Source of the DNA: Clostridiales bacterium
GTDB taxonomy: Bacteria > Bacillota > Clostridia > Lachnospirales > WQUN01
Assembly (NCBI GenBank): GCA_031263155.1
Contig: JAISGK010000067.1
Span: 1-52,742 of the forward strand
Direction of reading: 5' to 3'
Length of the DNA stretch: 52,742 nt
The notes beneath the pieces are model-generated. The model saw only the letters and a program-made list of their open reading frames with translations. It made no database searches and had not been told where the DNA came from. This document shows positions 24,081 through 31,824 of the stretch, in pieces (within the stretch, counting starts at the first letter, position 1; each line of letters starts with the position of its first letter). A program made the position numbers and the translations under genes.

Positions 24081-25082
24081 TTAATACAGCGTACCGCTGT
24101 TAACTACGGGAGACACTTCTTTGCTGGAGCAGAGCACCACTAATAGATTGCTAATCATTTGAGCCTTTCGCTCCTCATCCAGGTCTATGATGTTATTGTT
24201 AGACAATTTAGCCAAGGCCATTTCGACCATACCGACCGCGCCGTCAACGATCATCTGCCGGGCATCGATAATGGCGGAGGCCTGCTGGCGTTGCAGCATG
24301 GCTGCGGCAATTTCAGGAGCGTAAGCCAAGTGCGTTATTCTCGCTTCTTGAATCTCCAGCCCGGCATTTTCTACCTTTTGCTGTATCTCATTTTTGAGTC
24401 GCAGCGCGATTTCCTGACTGCTGCTGCGCAAGGTCTTTTCGTTATCGTCGTCGTTAGACGCGTCATAGGGATAAAGGCGAATAATGTTGCGCAGCGCGCT
24501 GTCACACTGTATTGAGAGGTAGTCGGCATAGTTTTCCACATTAAACACGGCCTTGGCAGTGTCTACCACGCGCCAGATAACGACGATGCCAATAATAACG
24601 GGCGTACCCAGCAAATCATTGATCTTTTGCTTATCGTTGTTAAGCGTCATACTTTTGAGTGATATCTTTTTGCTAAGCGTCATTTTTGGAACCCCGGATG
24701 TATCAAGAGCGGTTACGGCGGGGCGGAAATAGGCCGAGGCGGGGTTATTCGCCGCGCAAAATGGATTGACAAAATACATACCTTCGTCTTTGAGCGTACC
24801 GTAATATTTGCCAAACAGCGTGAGCACGAGCGCTTCGTTTGGCTTAAGAATTTTAATGCCCACGAAGAGTATCGGCCCTGTGATACACAAATGGATACTA
24901 CCAAGGATGATGACTAGCACATAAATGACCGACACGGGCAAACCATCCCTTGCATCGGCCTCCAATGCTATAGAAAACGCGACAATGACGGCAATGGCCG
25001 CAAGCATACCAACGATGTTAAGTACAAGCGAGATCATTCCGTTAGATGTCGGAGCTTTTTTTTCTGCCATATTCTTATTCAT
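24081..25082 (-). CDS. SPFH/Band 7 (prohibitin/flotillin-like) membrane protein
   Basis: A 333-residue protein with two N-terminal membrane helices (about 16-40 and 48-76), then the SPFH domain (KPNEALVLTLFGKYYGTLKDEG near 80-101 onward), a helical region with EARITHLAYAPEIAAAMLQRQQA and a C-terminal tail. SPFH proteins form rings that organise membrane microdomains or hold membrane proteases. GGGAGGG precedes the ATG, with a good promoter at 25113-25141. It is coupled to an Arc-like protein downstream. Confidence 0.87.
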   Translation of the reverse strand: MNKNMAEKKAPTSNGMISLVLNIVGMLAAIAVIVAFSIALEADARDGLPVSVIYVLVIILGSIHLCITGPILFVGIKILKPNEALVLTLFGKYYGTLKDEGMYFVNPFCAANNPASAYFRPAVTALDTSGVPKMTLSKKISLKSMTLNNDKQKINDLLGTPVIIGIVVIWRVVDTAKAVFNVENYADYLSIQCDSALRNIIRLYPYDASNDDDNEKTLRSSSQEIALRLKNEIQQKVENAGLEIQEARITHLAYAPEIAAAMLQRQQASAIIDARQMIVDGAVGMVEMALAKLSNNNIIDLDEERKAQMISNLLVVLCSSKEVSPVVNSGTLY

Positions 25083-25112
25083 AATACCCTCCCGATATAT
25101 TTTTATATACTT

Positions 25113-25141
25113 ATAATATCATAGTAATATCATTTTGACAA
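25113..25141 (-). promoter_or_regulatory. Sigma-A-type promoter for the SPFH operon
   Basis: Minus strand: TTGTCA (25136-25141), 17-base spacer, TATTAT (25113-25118), about 30 bases before the start codon. Confidence 0.6.
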
Positions 25142-25175
25142 TAGGGCGAATATACTTTTTTGTTGTTACACGTAG

Positions 25176-25193
25176 CTTTTCGCATGCGAAAAG
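25176..25193. promoter_or_regulatory. Perfect 18-base palindrome upstream of spoIIID
   Basis: CTTTTCGCATGCGAAAAG is perfectly self-complementary and ends directly before the -35-like element of the spoIIID promoter (25194). It lies between the divergent SPFH and spoIIID genes and could be an operator for either. Confidence 0.5.
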
Positions 25194-25222
25194 TCATAAC
25201 ATGCCCTGCCTCGTCATATATT
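25194..25222 (+). promoter_or_regulatory. Possible sigma-E promoter of spoIIID
   Basis: TCATAAC (25194-25200), 14-base spacer, CATATATT (25215-25222). It resembles the mother-cell sigma-E consensus (about ATATT and CATAYAAT); spoIIID of Bacillus is transcribed by sigma-E. It lies 35 bases before the TTG start. Confidence 0.45.
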
Positions 25223-25256
25223 GTTAACGCAGACCAAGTAAGGGAGGGCTTCTTCT

Positions 25257-25535
25257 TTGAAAACCTACATAGAAGAAAGAGCCGTAGAAGTCGCGAACTT
25301 CATCATCAGCAGTAACGCCACAGTAAGAGAAACCGCGAAAAAATTCGGGATCAGCAAATCTACAGTGCATAAAGATGTTACAGAGAGACTAAATAAGATA
25401 AACCCCATGCTGGCTACCGAAGCCCGCAAGGTATTGGAGGTAAACAAGTCCGAACGCCACCTGCGTGGTGGCATGGCAACAAAAGAAAAATACCTGACAC
25501 TGGCTGGCCTCAACAGGCCGCGCAATTTAAGGTAA
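25257..25535 (+). CDS. spoIIID: Stage III sporulation transcriptional regulator SpoIIID
   Basis: A 92-residue DNA-binding protein, full length for the family. It has YIEERAVEVANFIISS, the helix-turn-helix TVRETAKKFGISKSTVHKDV (about 22-41) and the basic C-terminal region LEVNKSERHLRGGMATKEKY. SpoIIID tunes mother-cell gene expression between sigma-E and sigma-K. TTG start with AGGGAGGG upstream. It shares the window with the spoIIIA operon, 16 kb away, but is in its own unit. Confidence 0.95.
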   Translation: MKTYIEERAVEVANFIISSNATVRETAKKFGISKSTVHKDVTERLNKINPMLATEARKVLEVNKSERHLRGGMATKEKYLTLAGLNRPRNLR

Positions 25536-25537
25536 AC

Positions 25538-25583
25538 AAAAAAAGGCGGCCCGTCTGTATGGAATCCCATCAGGCTGGCCGTC
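25538..25583. terminator. Terminator between spoIIID and the tRNA cluster
   Basis: GGCGGCC (25545-25551) pairs with GGCCGTC (25577-25583). On the minus strand it is followed by TTTTTTT, so it ends the tRNA transcript. On the plus strand it is followed by TTCTTCTT and may also end spoIIID. Confidence 0.65.
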
Positions 25584-25731
25584 TTCTTCTTGAGGGTTTT
25601 GGATGCGCATTATTGAAAACTATAACGCACGGACTGGGAGGATATATTGCTATATCGGTGAGCGCCGATGGAGTAAGGCACTCAAAAGGTATGTCAATCC
25701 CAGGGTCTTGATCGGACATCTTGACTATTAG

Positions 25732-25803
25732 TGGAGCTGAAGGGATTCGAACCCTCGGCCTTTCGGATGCGAACCGAACGCTCTCCCACTGAGCCACAGC
25801 CCC
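25732..25803 (-). tRNA. tRNA-Ala (anticodon CGC)
   Basis: Cloverleaf on the minus strand with acceptor GGGGCTG/CAGCTCC including the G3-U70 pair that marks alanine tRNAs, anticodon stem TTCGG/CCGAA around TTCGCAT (CGC), and T arm GGGTTCGAATCCC. CCA is not encoded. Last tRNA of a four-gene cluster. Confidence 0.93.
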
Positions 25804-25863
25804 AAATTTAATATTACTTCCAGCAATGTCTCTTTCCAACAAAAGCGTAGATTTTGTGTATTA

Positions 25864-25935
25864 TGACCTGTGGGGGAATCGAACCCCCGTTTCAGCCGTG
25901 AGAGGGCCGCGTCTTGACCGCTTGACCAACAGGCC
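25864..25935 (-). tRNA. tRNA-Glu (anticodon CTC)
   Basis: Acceptor GGCCTGT/ACAGGTC, anticodon stem CGGCC/GGCTG around CTCTCAC (CTC), T arm GGGGGTTCGATTCCCCC. Discriminator A, no encoded CCA. Confidence 0.92.
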
Positions 25936-25954
25936 GCATTACATTTTATACGAA

Positions 25955-26027
25955 TGAGTCATCCGGGGCTCGAACCCGGGACACCAGGATTAAAAGTCCT
26001 GTGCTCTACCTACTGAGCTAATGACCC
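25955..26027 (-). tRNA. tRNA-Lys (anticodon TTT)
   Basis: Acceptor GGGTCAT/ATGACTC, anticodon stem CAGGA/TCCTG around CTTTTAA (TTT), T arm CCGGGTTCGAGCCCCGG with one mismatch at its base. Discriminator A, no encoded CCA. Confidence 0.93.
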
Positions 26028-26059
26028 AAAACCAATTGCGGCTGGCTAAGTTTACAAAA

Positions 26060-26133
26060 GGTGGATTATGGGATTTGAACCCACGACATCCAGAACCACA
26101 ATCTGGCGCTCTGCCAACTGAGCTAAACCCACC
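26060..26133 (-). tRNA. tRNA-His (anticodon GTG)
   Basis: Carries the extra 5' G (G-1) opposite C73 that identifies histidine tRNAs, anticodon stem CCAGA/TCTGG around TTGTGGT (GTG), T arm GTGGGTTCAAATCCCAT. First gene of the cluster. Confidence 0.93.
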
Positions 26134-26162
26134 TTGACCACAATTAATGCCAACGGTTAATT

Positions 26163-26191
26163 ATGATACAACACCTGCTACGAAAATGCAA
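26163..26191 (-). promoter_or_regulatory. Promoter of the tRNA cluster
   Basis: Minus strand: TTGCAT (26186-26191), 17-base spacer, TATCAT (26163-26168), about 30 bases before tRNA-His. The remaining gap to 26322 holds only a 12-base palindrome TTGGTATACCAA (26302-26313) and no gene that I can support. Confidence 0.55.
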
Positions 26192-26322
26192 GAACTTTTT
26201 TGATCTTGCCAATTTTGTTGAAGATTGCAAGTTTGCTATGCTATAGGGCTGATTGGTGGATTGCCTGTCCCCGCAACAAGGGCATATGTTCTGACTGACA
26301 GTTGGTATACCAATGGGACTAA

Positions 26323-27786
26323 TCACTCCGTCTCCATACCTATTGACTGAATAAAGTCGTTTGCTTTGCCGCTTTCGATATTGTATCTTTGGGCGGTCTC
26401 CCTTACATATGTGACAATTGTGCTAAAAACATCACAATCTGCAAATAGGCTTATCGGTTTCTCGTAGAGCGAGACATCAGCGTTTTCATCTACAATAATG
26501 TAGCCAAATTTTAGCAAGTATCCAAAGCAGCGCCTAACCGTTTGCTCCTCGATAGAAAGCTCTTCGCTAATAGCGTGAGCAAACTCATTGTAGGTATTTT
26601 CATAGGCAGGTGAACCATTTACCATATCGTAAAGAGCCTTGCTTATTTGCTCTATGTATTTTAACGTAGTTCGGTCATCAAAGCCCAATAGTCTTTTAAA
26701 TACTAAAGACGCCCTTTCGTCCATTCCTATATCTTCATACCGCTCGCGCTTCCCTATATTATCGCGTTTACAAATTACCACTCCCGCTTGCTCATCCGTC
26801 GCCAGGCAAAAATCGCTCGAGGCGTAACAGTAGCGAAGGAAGTCTTTAAAACTAACAAAGCCGTACTTCTGCACGCTAAACTCAGGAAAGAAGCTCTGTA
26901 AATTATTCATCAATAATGACAGCACAATATGATCGCTTTTTTGGGCAATAAAACTGGTTAGCTCTATGATGAAGTCTTTGAGCGAATCAATGTTGGATAT
27001 GTCAACCTCCGCGCTTTGATCCGCAAGGCTCTTGTTTACGGTTGGCGAAATAGTACTGGATTTCTTTTGGACATAACATTCCCCTCCAGTGCTCGGATTA
27101 ATCACCATGTACATCGAACCGTCTAATATTGCCCCAATAAAATCAATATACCGTGAGTATCCAAGGGTAGATTCGCTAAAATCAGGCAATTCCACTCTTG
27201 TAGTCTCTTTGATTCTGGACAAATTTACGCGCTGTGTCGTCTCGTTCACTAAACCGCTTACTATATGTAACATTTTGGGCTTTAGGTCTTTTAACTCTTC
27301 TGTTTTTCCTGATGTAGACAGGCTTATAAAATTGTCGCATACGGCTCTAAGGTACCTGTTAGCCGATGCGCCATATGAGCAGATAATAACCCGCTTTCCG
27401 AATTCATGCAATTTTCGTACTAACGAAGCGAAACCGCCATCGCCAGTAACCAGTACAAAATTTTCTATATGCGGTTTGTTGGTTATTGTTTCCATTACAT
27501 CGATAACGATTTGGATGTCCGCGACATTTTTTACGCCGCTTTCGCTTGCGAAACCGTATACTTGCACTGGCTCAATCCCATTATCAAGCAGACTGTTTCG
27601 GAGACTCTGCATCCTTCCATTTGACCAATCGCCATAGGCCTTACTAATTGAGATATCTAATACCTTTTCTTCGTTTTCTTTGATACGTTTGCGTATAAGC
27701 TGGAAATTTACATTTGTGGTTTGGCTAAATCCGTATCCGCCAATCAAATTTTCTACATCATAAAATATAGCGGTATTAAAATTCAT
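26323..27786 (-). CDS. NYN-domain (PIN-like, LabA/DUF88) protein with C-terminal OST-HTH/LOTUS-like regions
   Basis: A 487-residue protein. Residues 1-150 are a NYN nuclease domain with acidic residues in FYDVEN (Asp10), NVADIQIVIDVM (Asp90, Asp96) and VTGDGGF (Asp116). This is the metal site of PIN-like RNases. After that come helical segments; KYGFVSFKDFLRYC near 335 and the VRRCFGYLLKFGYII region near 430 resemble winged-helix/LOTUS RNA-binding modules. It probably cleaves or binds RNA. It is less GC-rich than its neighbours (many AT-ending codons), which suggests acquisition by transfer. No obvious partner gene adjoins it. Confidence 0.8.
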   Translation of the reverse strand: MNFNTAIFYDVENLIGGYGFSQTTNVNFQLIRKRIKENEEKVLDISISKAYGDWSNGRMQSLRNSLLDNGIEPVQVYGFASESGVKNVADIQIVIDVMETITNKPHIENFVLVTGDGGFASLVRKLHEFGKRVIICSYGASANRYLRAVCDNFISLSTSGKTEELKDLKPKMLHIVSGLVNETTQRVNLSRIKETTRVELPDFSESTLGYSRYIDFIGAILDGSMYMVINPSTGGECYVQKKSSTISPTVNKSLADQSAEVDISNIDSLKDFIIELTSFIAQKSDHIVLSLLMNNLQSFFPEFSVQKYGFVSFKDFLRYCYASSDFCLATDEQAGVVICKRDNIGKRERYEDIGMDERASLVFKRLLGFDDRTTLKYIEQISKALYDMVNGSPAYENTYNEFAHAISEELSIEEQTVRRCFGYLLKFGYIIVDENADVSLYEKPISLFADCDVFSTIVTYVRETAQRYNIESGKANDFIQSIGMETE

Positions 27787-27866
27787 TTTTTTCCCTTTCT
27801 ATGCCGCTTTTATTTTTTATTACACATAGCCCGATTATATCTCACATCGTAATGAAATGAAATAGC

Positions 27867-27903
27867 AAAAGTCGGCATAGCCAAATGTGCCATGCCGACT
27901 TTT
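27867..27903. terminator. Bidirectional terminator between the MetE-like and NYN genes
   Basis: AAAAGTCGGCAT (27867-27878) pairs with ATGCCGACTTTT (27892-27903) around a 13-base loop. It ends the minus-strand MetE-like transcript. Confidence 0.7.
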
Positions 27904-27926
27904 AACATAAAATAATGGATTGTAAC

Positions 27927-29087
27927 CTATTCGCCCCAATACGATTGCGCGATTTTATGACCTTGATCGATCTTTGCCCACTGCTGGTCTTCTGTCAGTT
28001 CGTTGCCGCTGTCGCAAGACGCGAAACCGCATTGATGTGAGAGGTAAAGCCTGTCTTTACCTATAAGTTTTGCCGCTTCTTCCAAAATACGCAGGGCGCG
28101 GGCTTCATCATCCAGCGTATTGGTCTTGCTTGAAAGCAAGCCTAGCACGATCTCTGCATCCGGCCTATTCTGAAATACCTCCAAAGCGTTAATTGAACCG
28201 GCGCGATCGTCGTCCCACTCCAGAAAAAAGCGGTCATACTTTTGCCCTTTAAGGAATAAGCCGGCAATCTTAGCGTAAGAACCGCCGCTCATGTTACGGC
28301 TTTCATAGTTTCCACGGCAATTGTGCGTCCACATTTTCAACCCAAGATCATGCCCGAAGTCAATTAGCGCGTTATTGATATTTATAAATGTTTCCGCCAG
28401 TCCTCTTACTTCGCTGTGTTCGACCGATTTTCCCGTGTAGGGAGAATTGGGGTTGTCGTCGGCAAATATCTCCCAAAGGCAGTCATCAAACTGCAATATG
28501 GCGCCCCCCGCCGCCGCGTACTCCGCGACGAATTCTTTATAGGCGCGTATGAGCCCGTCCTTTAACTCTTCCGGCGTTTTGTATACGGAGTCTACCCCGC
28601 CGATATTGTCCGACCAAGAAAGCTCGCCGAAAATGTGCGACGGCGATGGTATGCACAGCTTGACGGGCGCGTCACCCGCAATCTCTTTAAGCCGTTTAAA
28701 AATATGTATAAAGTGATGGCTTTTGCCACCAAGCTCGCCGACAATACGCAAGCCGACGTCACGCCGGGTCTCATATTGATGTGACTCGTCCAGATCGCGG
28801 AAGAAATAACCGTGAGGGGCTATATAGCGCTCTATCCCAGAAAGTCCCCACACAAAATCCAGATGCCACAACGATTTGGAAAATTCACCATCGGTAATAA
28901 CGGGAATATTATGCGCGATCTGCTTTGCGACCACGTCTTTTGTGGCCTCAATCTCTGTTTCTTCATAACCGTCAAAATCCTTATAAAAAGGATATTTGAT
29001 CTTGTCGCTGTTCTCAATTTGCCTTTTGTAGGCAAGCAGCTTTTCGGGGCGCAGCAAACTGCCAACTGTTTGAAATCTTTTGCTCAT
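27927..29087 (-). CDS. Cobalamin-independent methionine synthase-like protein (MetE C-terminal family, YxjG/YxjH type)
   Basis: A 386-residue TIM-barrel protein of the UROD/MetE superfamily. It starts with QTVGSLLRPEKL (the MetE barrel opening) and has DGEFSKSLWHLDF near 67, a QFDDCLWEIF strand near 199 and LSHQCGFASC near 350. The His and two Cys of the last motif fit the zinc site that activates thiols. Proteins of this single-barrel type (B. subtilis YxjG/YxjH) are thought to transfer methyl groups to homocysteine or a related thiol. The ATG at 29087 has GGAGC upstream. No S-box or T-box leader was recognised upstream. Confidence 0.82.
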   Translation of the reverse strand: MSKRFQTVGSLLRPEKLLAYKRQIENSDKIKYPFYKDFDGYEETEIEATKDVVAKQIAHNIPVITDGEFSKSLWHLDFVWGLSGIERYIAPHGYFFRDLDESHQYETRRDVGLRIVGELGGKSHHFIHIFKRLKEIAGDAPVKLCIPSPSHIFGELSWSDNIGGVDSVYKTPEELKDGLIRAYKEFVAEYAAAGGAILQFDDCLWEIFADDNPNSPYTGKSVEHSEVRGLAETFININNALIDFGHDLGLKMWTHNCRGNYESRNMSGGSYAKIAGLFLKGQKYDRFFLEWDDDRAGSINALEVFQNRPDAEIVLGLLSSKTNTLDDEARALRILEEAAKLIGKDRLYLSHQCGFASCDSGNELTEDQQWAKIDQGHKIAQSYWGE

Positions 29088-29180
29088 TAAACTTCGCTCC
29101 TTAATATGTTTTTTTAACAATACGATTATAACATATATAAATTGATATAGGGTAGGGCTTAATTTATATACATATTTTAA

Positions 29181-29359
29181 ATGAGCGTTTTCACAAAAGG
29201 ATCTTGATCTCGTAGGGGAGCGCAGTGCGCGCCCGTGGCCCTTTCCAAGCCTCAACAATATCGGGGAACCGGGCGGTTGTCGGGCGGCCTTTTTGATCTG
29301 GTTATCGGTCGGTTGTCGTGTGCGGGCGCGCACTGCGCTCCCCTACGAGATCATACGCT
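29181..29359. repeat. MITE-like repeat, copy D (diverged)
   Basis: Two inverted arms share the core of the family: GAGCGTTTTCACAAAAGGAT, then TCTCGTAGGGGAGCGCAGTG at the left and its complement ending CCCTACGAGATC at the right, with a variable middle of about 100 bases. It occupies most of the 337-base gap between the divergent MetE-like and Hsp70-like genes. The outermost terminal repeats are degraded. Confidence 0.65.
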
Positions 29360-29380
29360 ATTCCATTTCAAGTCCTTATG

Positions 29381-29389
29381 TGATATAAT
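29381..29389 (+). promoter_or_regulatory. Extended -10 promoter of the six-gene Hsp70/tubulin/vWA operon
   Basis: TGA-TATAAT at 29381-29389 is an extended -10 element; the -35 (TTCCAT at 29361-29366, 17-base spacer) is weak. A start near 29396 leaves a leader of about 30 bases. The promoter lies at the right flank of repeat copy D. Confidence 0.5.
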
Positions 29390-29424
29390 GCACATAGTTT
29401 TGTACAGAACGGGCAGGTGGTAAA

Positions 29425-31824
29425 ATGCGTTGCAGGGTTTGTGGGCAAGACATTGGAAAAGAAATGTATTGTTACAAATGTGGCTGGTTGTGCGGGGAGC
29501 TGCGCCTTGACGGAAACGAAACGCAGGCTGGCAGATCGTCCGCCGCGCCCGTTAAACTCGCGTTCAAAAATACATATAAGGGAAAGCCTACTAACGCCCC
29601 TGTGGAGCTAAACCTTAAGATCCCTGGTGAATTTGCGGATATCGTTAAACTTGAGCATCCGATCGAACGCATGGTCGTTATGCCCAATTCCAGCAGAGAG
29701 GTCAGCTTTATATTAAATACGGAAAAATTTGGCTCTGGCATTGGCGCGTTTAATATTATCGCCATTACCGACGACTACATACCCCCTCCCGAAGTCGCGC
29801 GTGACAGTATCTACAGACCTTACGACGTTAAGCAATATAGGGAGACTGTGTATCGTATTTCTGTAGAGATACTCCAGCCCCCAACGCTTGATGTAAACGC
29901 CGATTTGCTGATTTTTGACAGGGCCAATATGACTCGCGTACTGCACTGCTCCAACAACAGTAAGCAAGACGTAAATCTTACATATGAAATGCTGGAATAT
30001 GATCCGCGCGAATATAAGATAACTTTTACCCCTGGCGCGGTGAAACCGGGAAAAACATTGGATATCACTCTGGAATCATTTAACATGTCCGATAACGAAT
30101 CCATAAAGGAATTACGGATAAATTTTGAGAAAGACAGCAAGGAGATTACTCTATATAAACGGCAGGAGATTTCATCCGAACCGGATGTGATATATGAAAA
30201 AATTGTCGCTATTGACTTCGGCACGCAAAAGACAGCGGCGGCCTATGTCGATATGAATGAATATTACATAGCATTGCAGTCTAATGAGAAGCAAACCCCG
30301 CAAGTGAACATGATCGCTTTGGAGCGGGCCAGCCACGCCACACGCTACGCAATACCGTCGTGCATTGCCTACGATGGGGCGCAGGTGCTTATAGGCACTC
30401 CAGCAGAAGGATCGACAGATACAATAGAGTCGTGCACAGGTATGAAGATGCGACTTAGAGCAAATAAAATAGAATTTCACAAAGGCGGCGAGGTGACGCT
30501 GCGTGACACGCGTGAGGTTATCACCGATTTTTTACGGCAGGTTAAAACGGCCATAACTCGCGAGATAGGCGAAGGTAATTATCTGTATGTCTTTACTTTG
30601 CCCGTGTTGGACGACGATGAAAATTTCGCGGGGCAAAAGGCGATAACCCTTGAGTGCGCAAGGCGGGCCGGTTTTTGCGCATACAACGAAGACGAGGATA
30701 ATTTGATGACGGTGACGGAACCTGAGGCCGCCATGTTTTATATTATTAATGTTATGTCCGCCAACCCTCGCGACCCGCGATACAACCTGAGATCAGGCGA
30801 TATAATTGGAGTGTTTGACTATGGCGGCGGCACGCTTGACATTTGCTTTGGCAAGTACAAATTGACAGACGGCCAACCGTCGGTAGATATAATGGCGACT
30901 ATAGGCCGTTACGGCGATGTGGACGAGCAATTCGACTTAGGCGGTAACAGACTTGATAAAAATATGGCGCTAAGCGTATGTGATCACTATAAGCAATTGC
31001 TTGTGCTTGACAGTCCGGAATATGACGCTGACAACAGATTGATTAACGCCAATGGATTCGACTCAATTAGCCTGGCGTTTCAAAGCGAGCCGTGGCACAG
31101 ATTTGTTCAACAGATTATTCGCCCGCGCAAAGAAGAGCTTTCAGAACATTGGGAAAACAAAGACTCGGTAATGATAGAAAAGATAGATATGGACCCGCCT
31201 TTGCCGGGGGAAGGCATAGTTTTAAGCTCGAAAATGTTCGAATCGGTAGTTTACCGCGATTTGAACTATGCCGTAAAATCTATGCGCGACATCATAAACA
31301 GTATGCGGATAAATATGAAATGTATGTTTTTGGTTGGCGGTTCCAGCCTTATCAAGATTATCAAAACAAGGCTGGAGCGGGAAATTGGCACAGTCGCGGG
31401 GCCTTACGACTATTCGCCCGGAGATTATGACAAGGTAAAAGAAAGCGCTATTTATACCGTAGTGCGCGGCGCGGCGCTGTCGTATCTTACACGCATGTCC
31501 GAGGTTTTTTTGTTTGACGTTCGCGTGTATCCCAAGTTGTATCCTGGTGTGGGCATAACATATAGAGTGGGTGAGGAGTTTAGACCGAAGAGTAAAAGGC
31601 TGTCTCGCAGGGTCGCAAACGGTGAATGGCTCATAAGTGTCGTCATGTCAAATTCAGTTATTAAAACCCTGGGTTCATTTACCGTAAGCGGAGCGCATGA
31701 AAATATGCCGGTGACTATTCATGTGCGATTCGAAAACCGATACCTTGAAGTATCCTATGATATCGGCGTTGGCGAAACGGCTGTTGCAGTCCAAAAGGCC
31801 CTTACGTATGAAGTCTATATTTGA
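29425..31824 (+). CDS. Hsp70/actin-fold ATPase with N-terminal zinc ribbon and beta-sandwich region
   Basis: A 799-residue protein. Residues 3-23 form a zinc ribbon (CRVC ... CYKC, plus Cys23), and about 40-250 look like two beta-sandwich domains. About 258-700 is an Hsp70/actin-type nucleotide domain with phosphate-1 DFGTQKT (264-270), TEPEAA (431-436), phosphate-2 DYGGGTLD (465-472) and adenosine LVGGSS (636-641). No Hsp70 substrate domain follows; the last 90 residues are beta-rich. It is the first gene of a six-gene operon, and the next gene overlaps its end by 17 bases. Function unknown; it may be an ATP-driven switch or assembly factor for the tubulin-like and membrane proteins downstream. 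The N-terminal layout differs from SrfB and DnaK. Confidence 0.85.
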   Translation: MRCRVCGQDIGKEMYCYKCGWLCGELRLDGNETQAGRSSAAPVKLAFKNTYKGKPTNAPVELNLKIPGEFADIVKLEHPIERMVVMPNSSREVSFILNTEKFGSGIGAFNIIAITDDYIPPPEVARDSIYRPYDVKQYRETVYRISVEILQPPTLDVNADLLIFDRANMTRVLHCSNNSKQDVNLTYEMLEYDPREYKITFTPGAVKPGKTLDITLESFNMSDNESIKELRINFEKDSKEITLYKRQEISSEPDVIYEKIVAIDFGTQKTAAAYVDMNEYYIALQSNEKQTPQVNMIALERASHATRYAIPSCIAYDGAQVLIGTPAEGSTDTIESCTGMKMRLRANKIEFHKGGEVTLRDTREVITDFLRQVKTAITREIGEGNYLYVFTLPVLDDDENFAGQKAITLECARRAGFCAYNEDEDNLMTVTEPEAAMFYIINVMSANPRDPRYNLRSGDIIGVFDYGGGTLDICFGKYKLTDGQPSVDIMATIGRYGDVDEQFDLGGNRLDKNMALSVCDHYKQLLVLDSPEYDADNRLINANGFDSISLAFQSEPWHRFVQQIIRPRKEELSEHWENKDSVMIEKIDMDPPLPGEGIVLSSKMFESVVYRDLNYAVKSMRDIINSMRINMKCMFLVGGSSLIKIIKTRLEREIGTVAGPYDYSPGDYDKVKESAIYTVVRGAALSYLTRMSEVFLFDVRVYPKLYPGVGITYRVGEEFRPKSKRLSRRVANGEWLISVVMSNSVIKTLGSFTVSGAHENMPVTIHVRFENRYLEVSYDIGVGETAVAVQKALTYEVYI

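Noticed and set aside
25570..25842. Minus-strand open frame of 90 codons across tRNA-Ala
   Set aside because: Its readable part (AQWESVRFASERPRVRIPSAP) is the well-known false translation of a tRNA gene; the cloverleaf explains the sequence.
29088..29180. SAM or T-box riboswitch before the MetE-like gene
   Set aside because: The leader is short and AT-rich; I could not fold or align any known riboswitch core in it.
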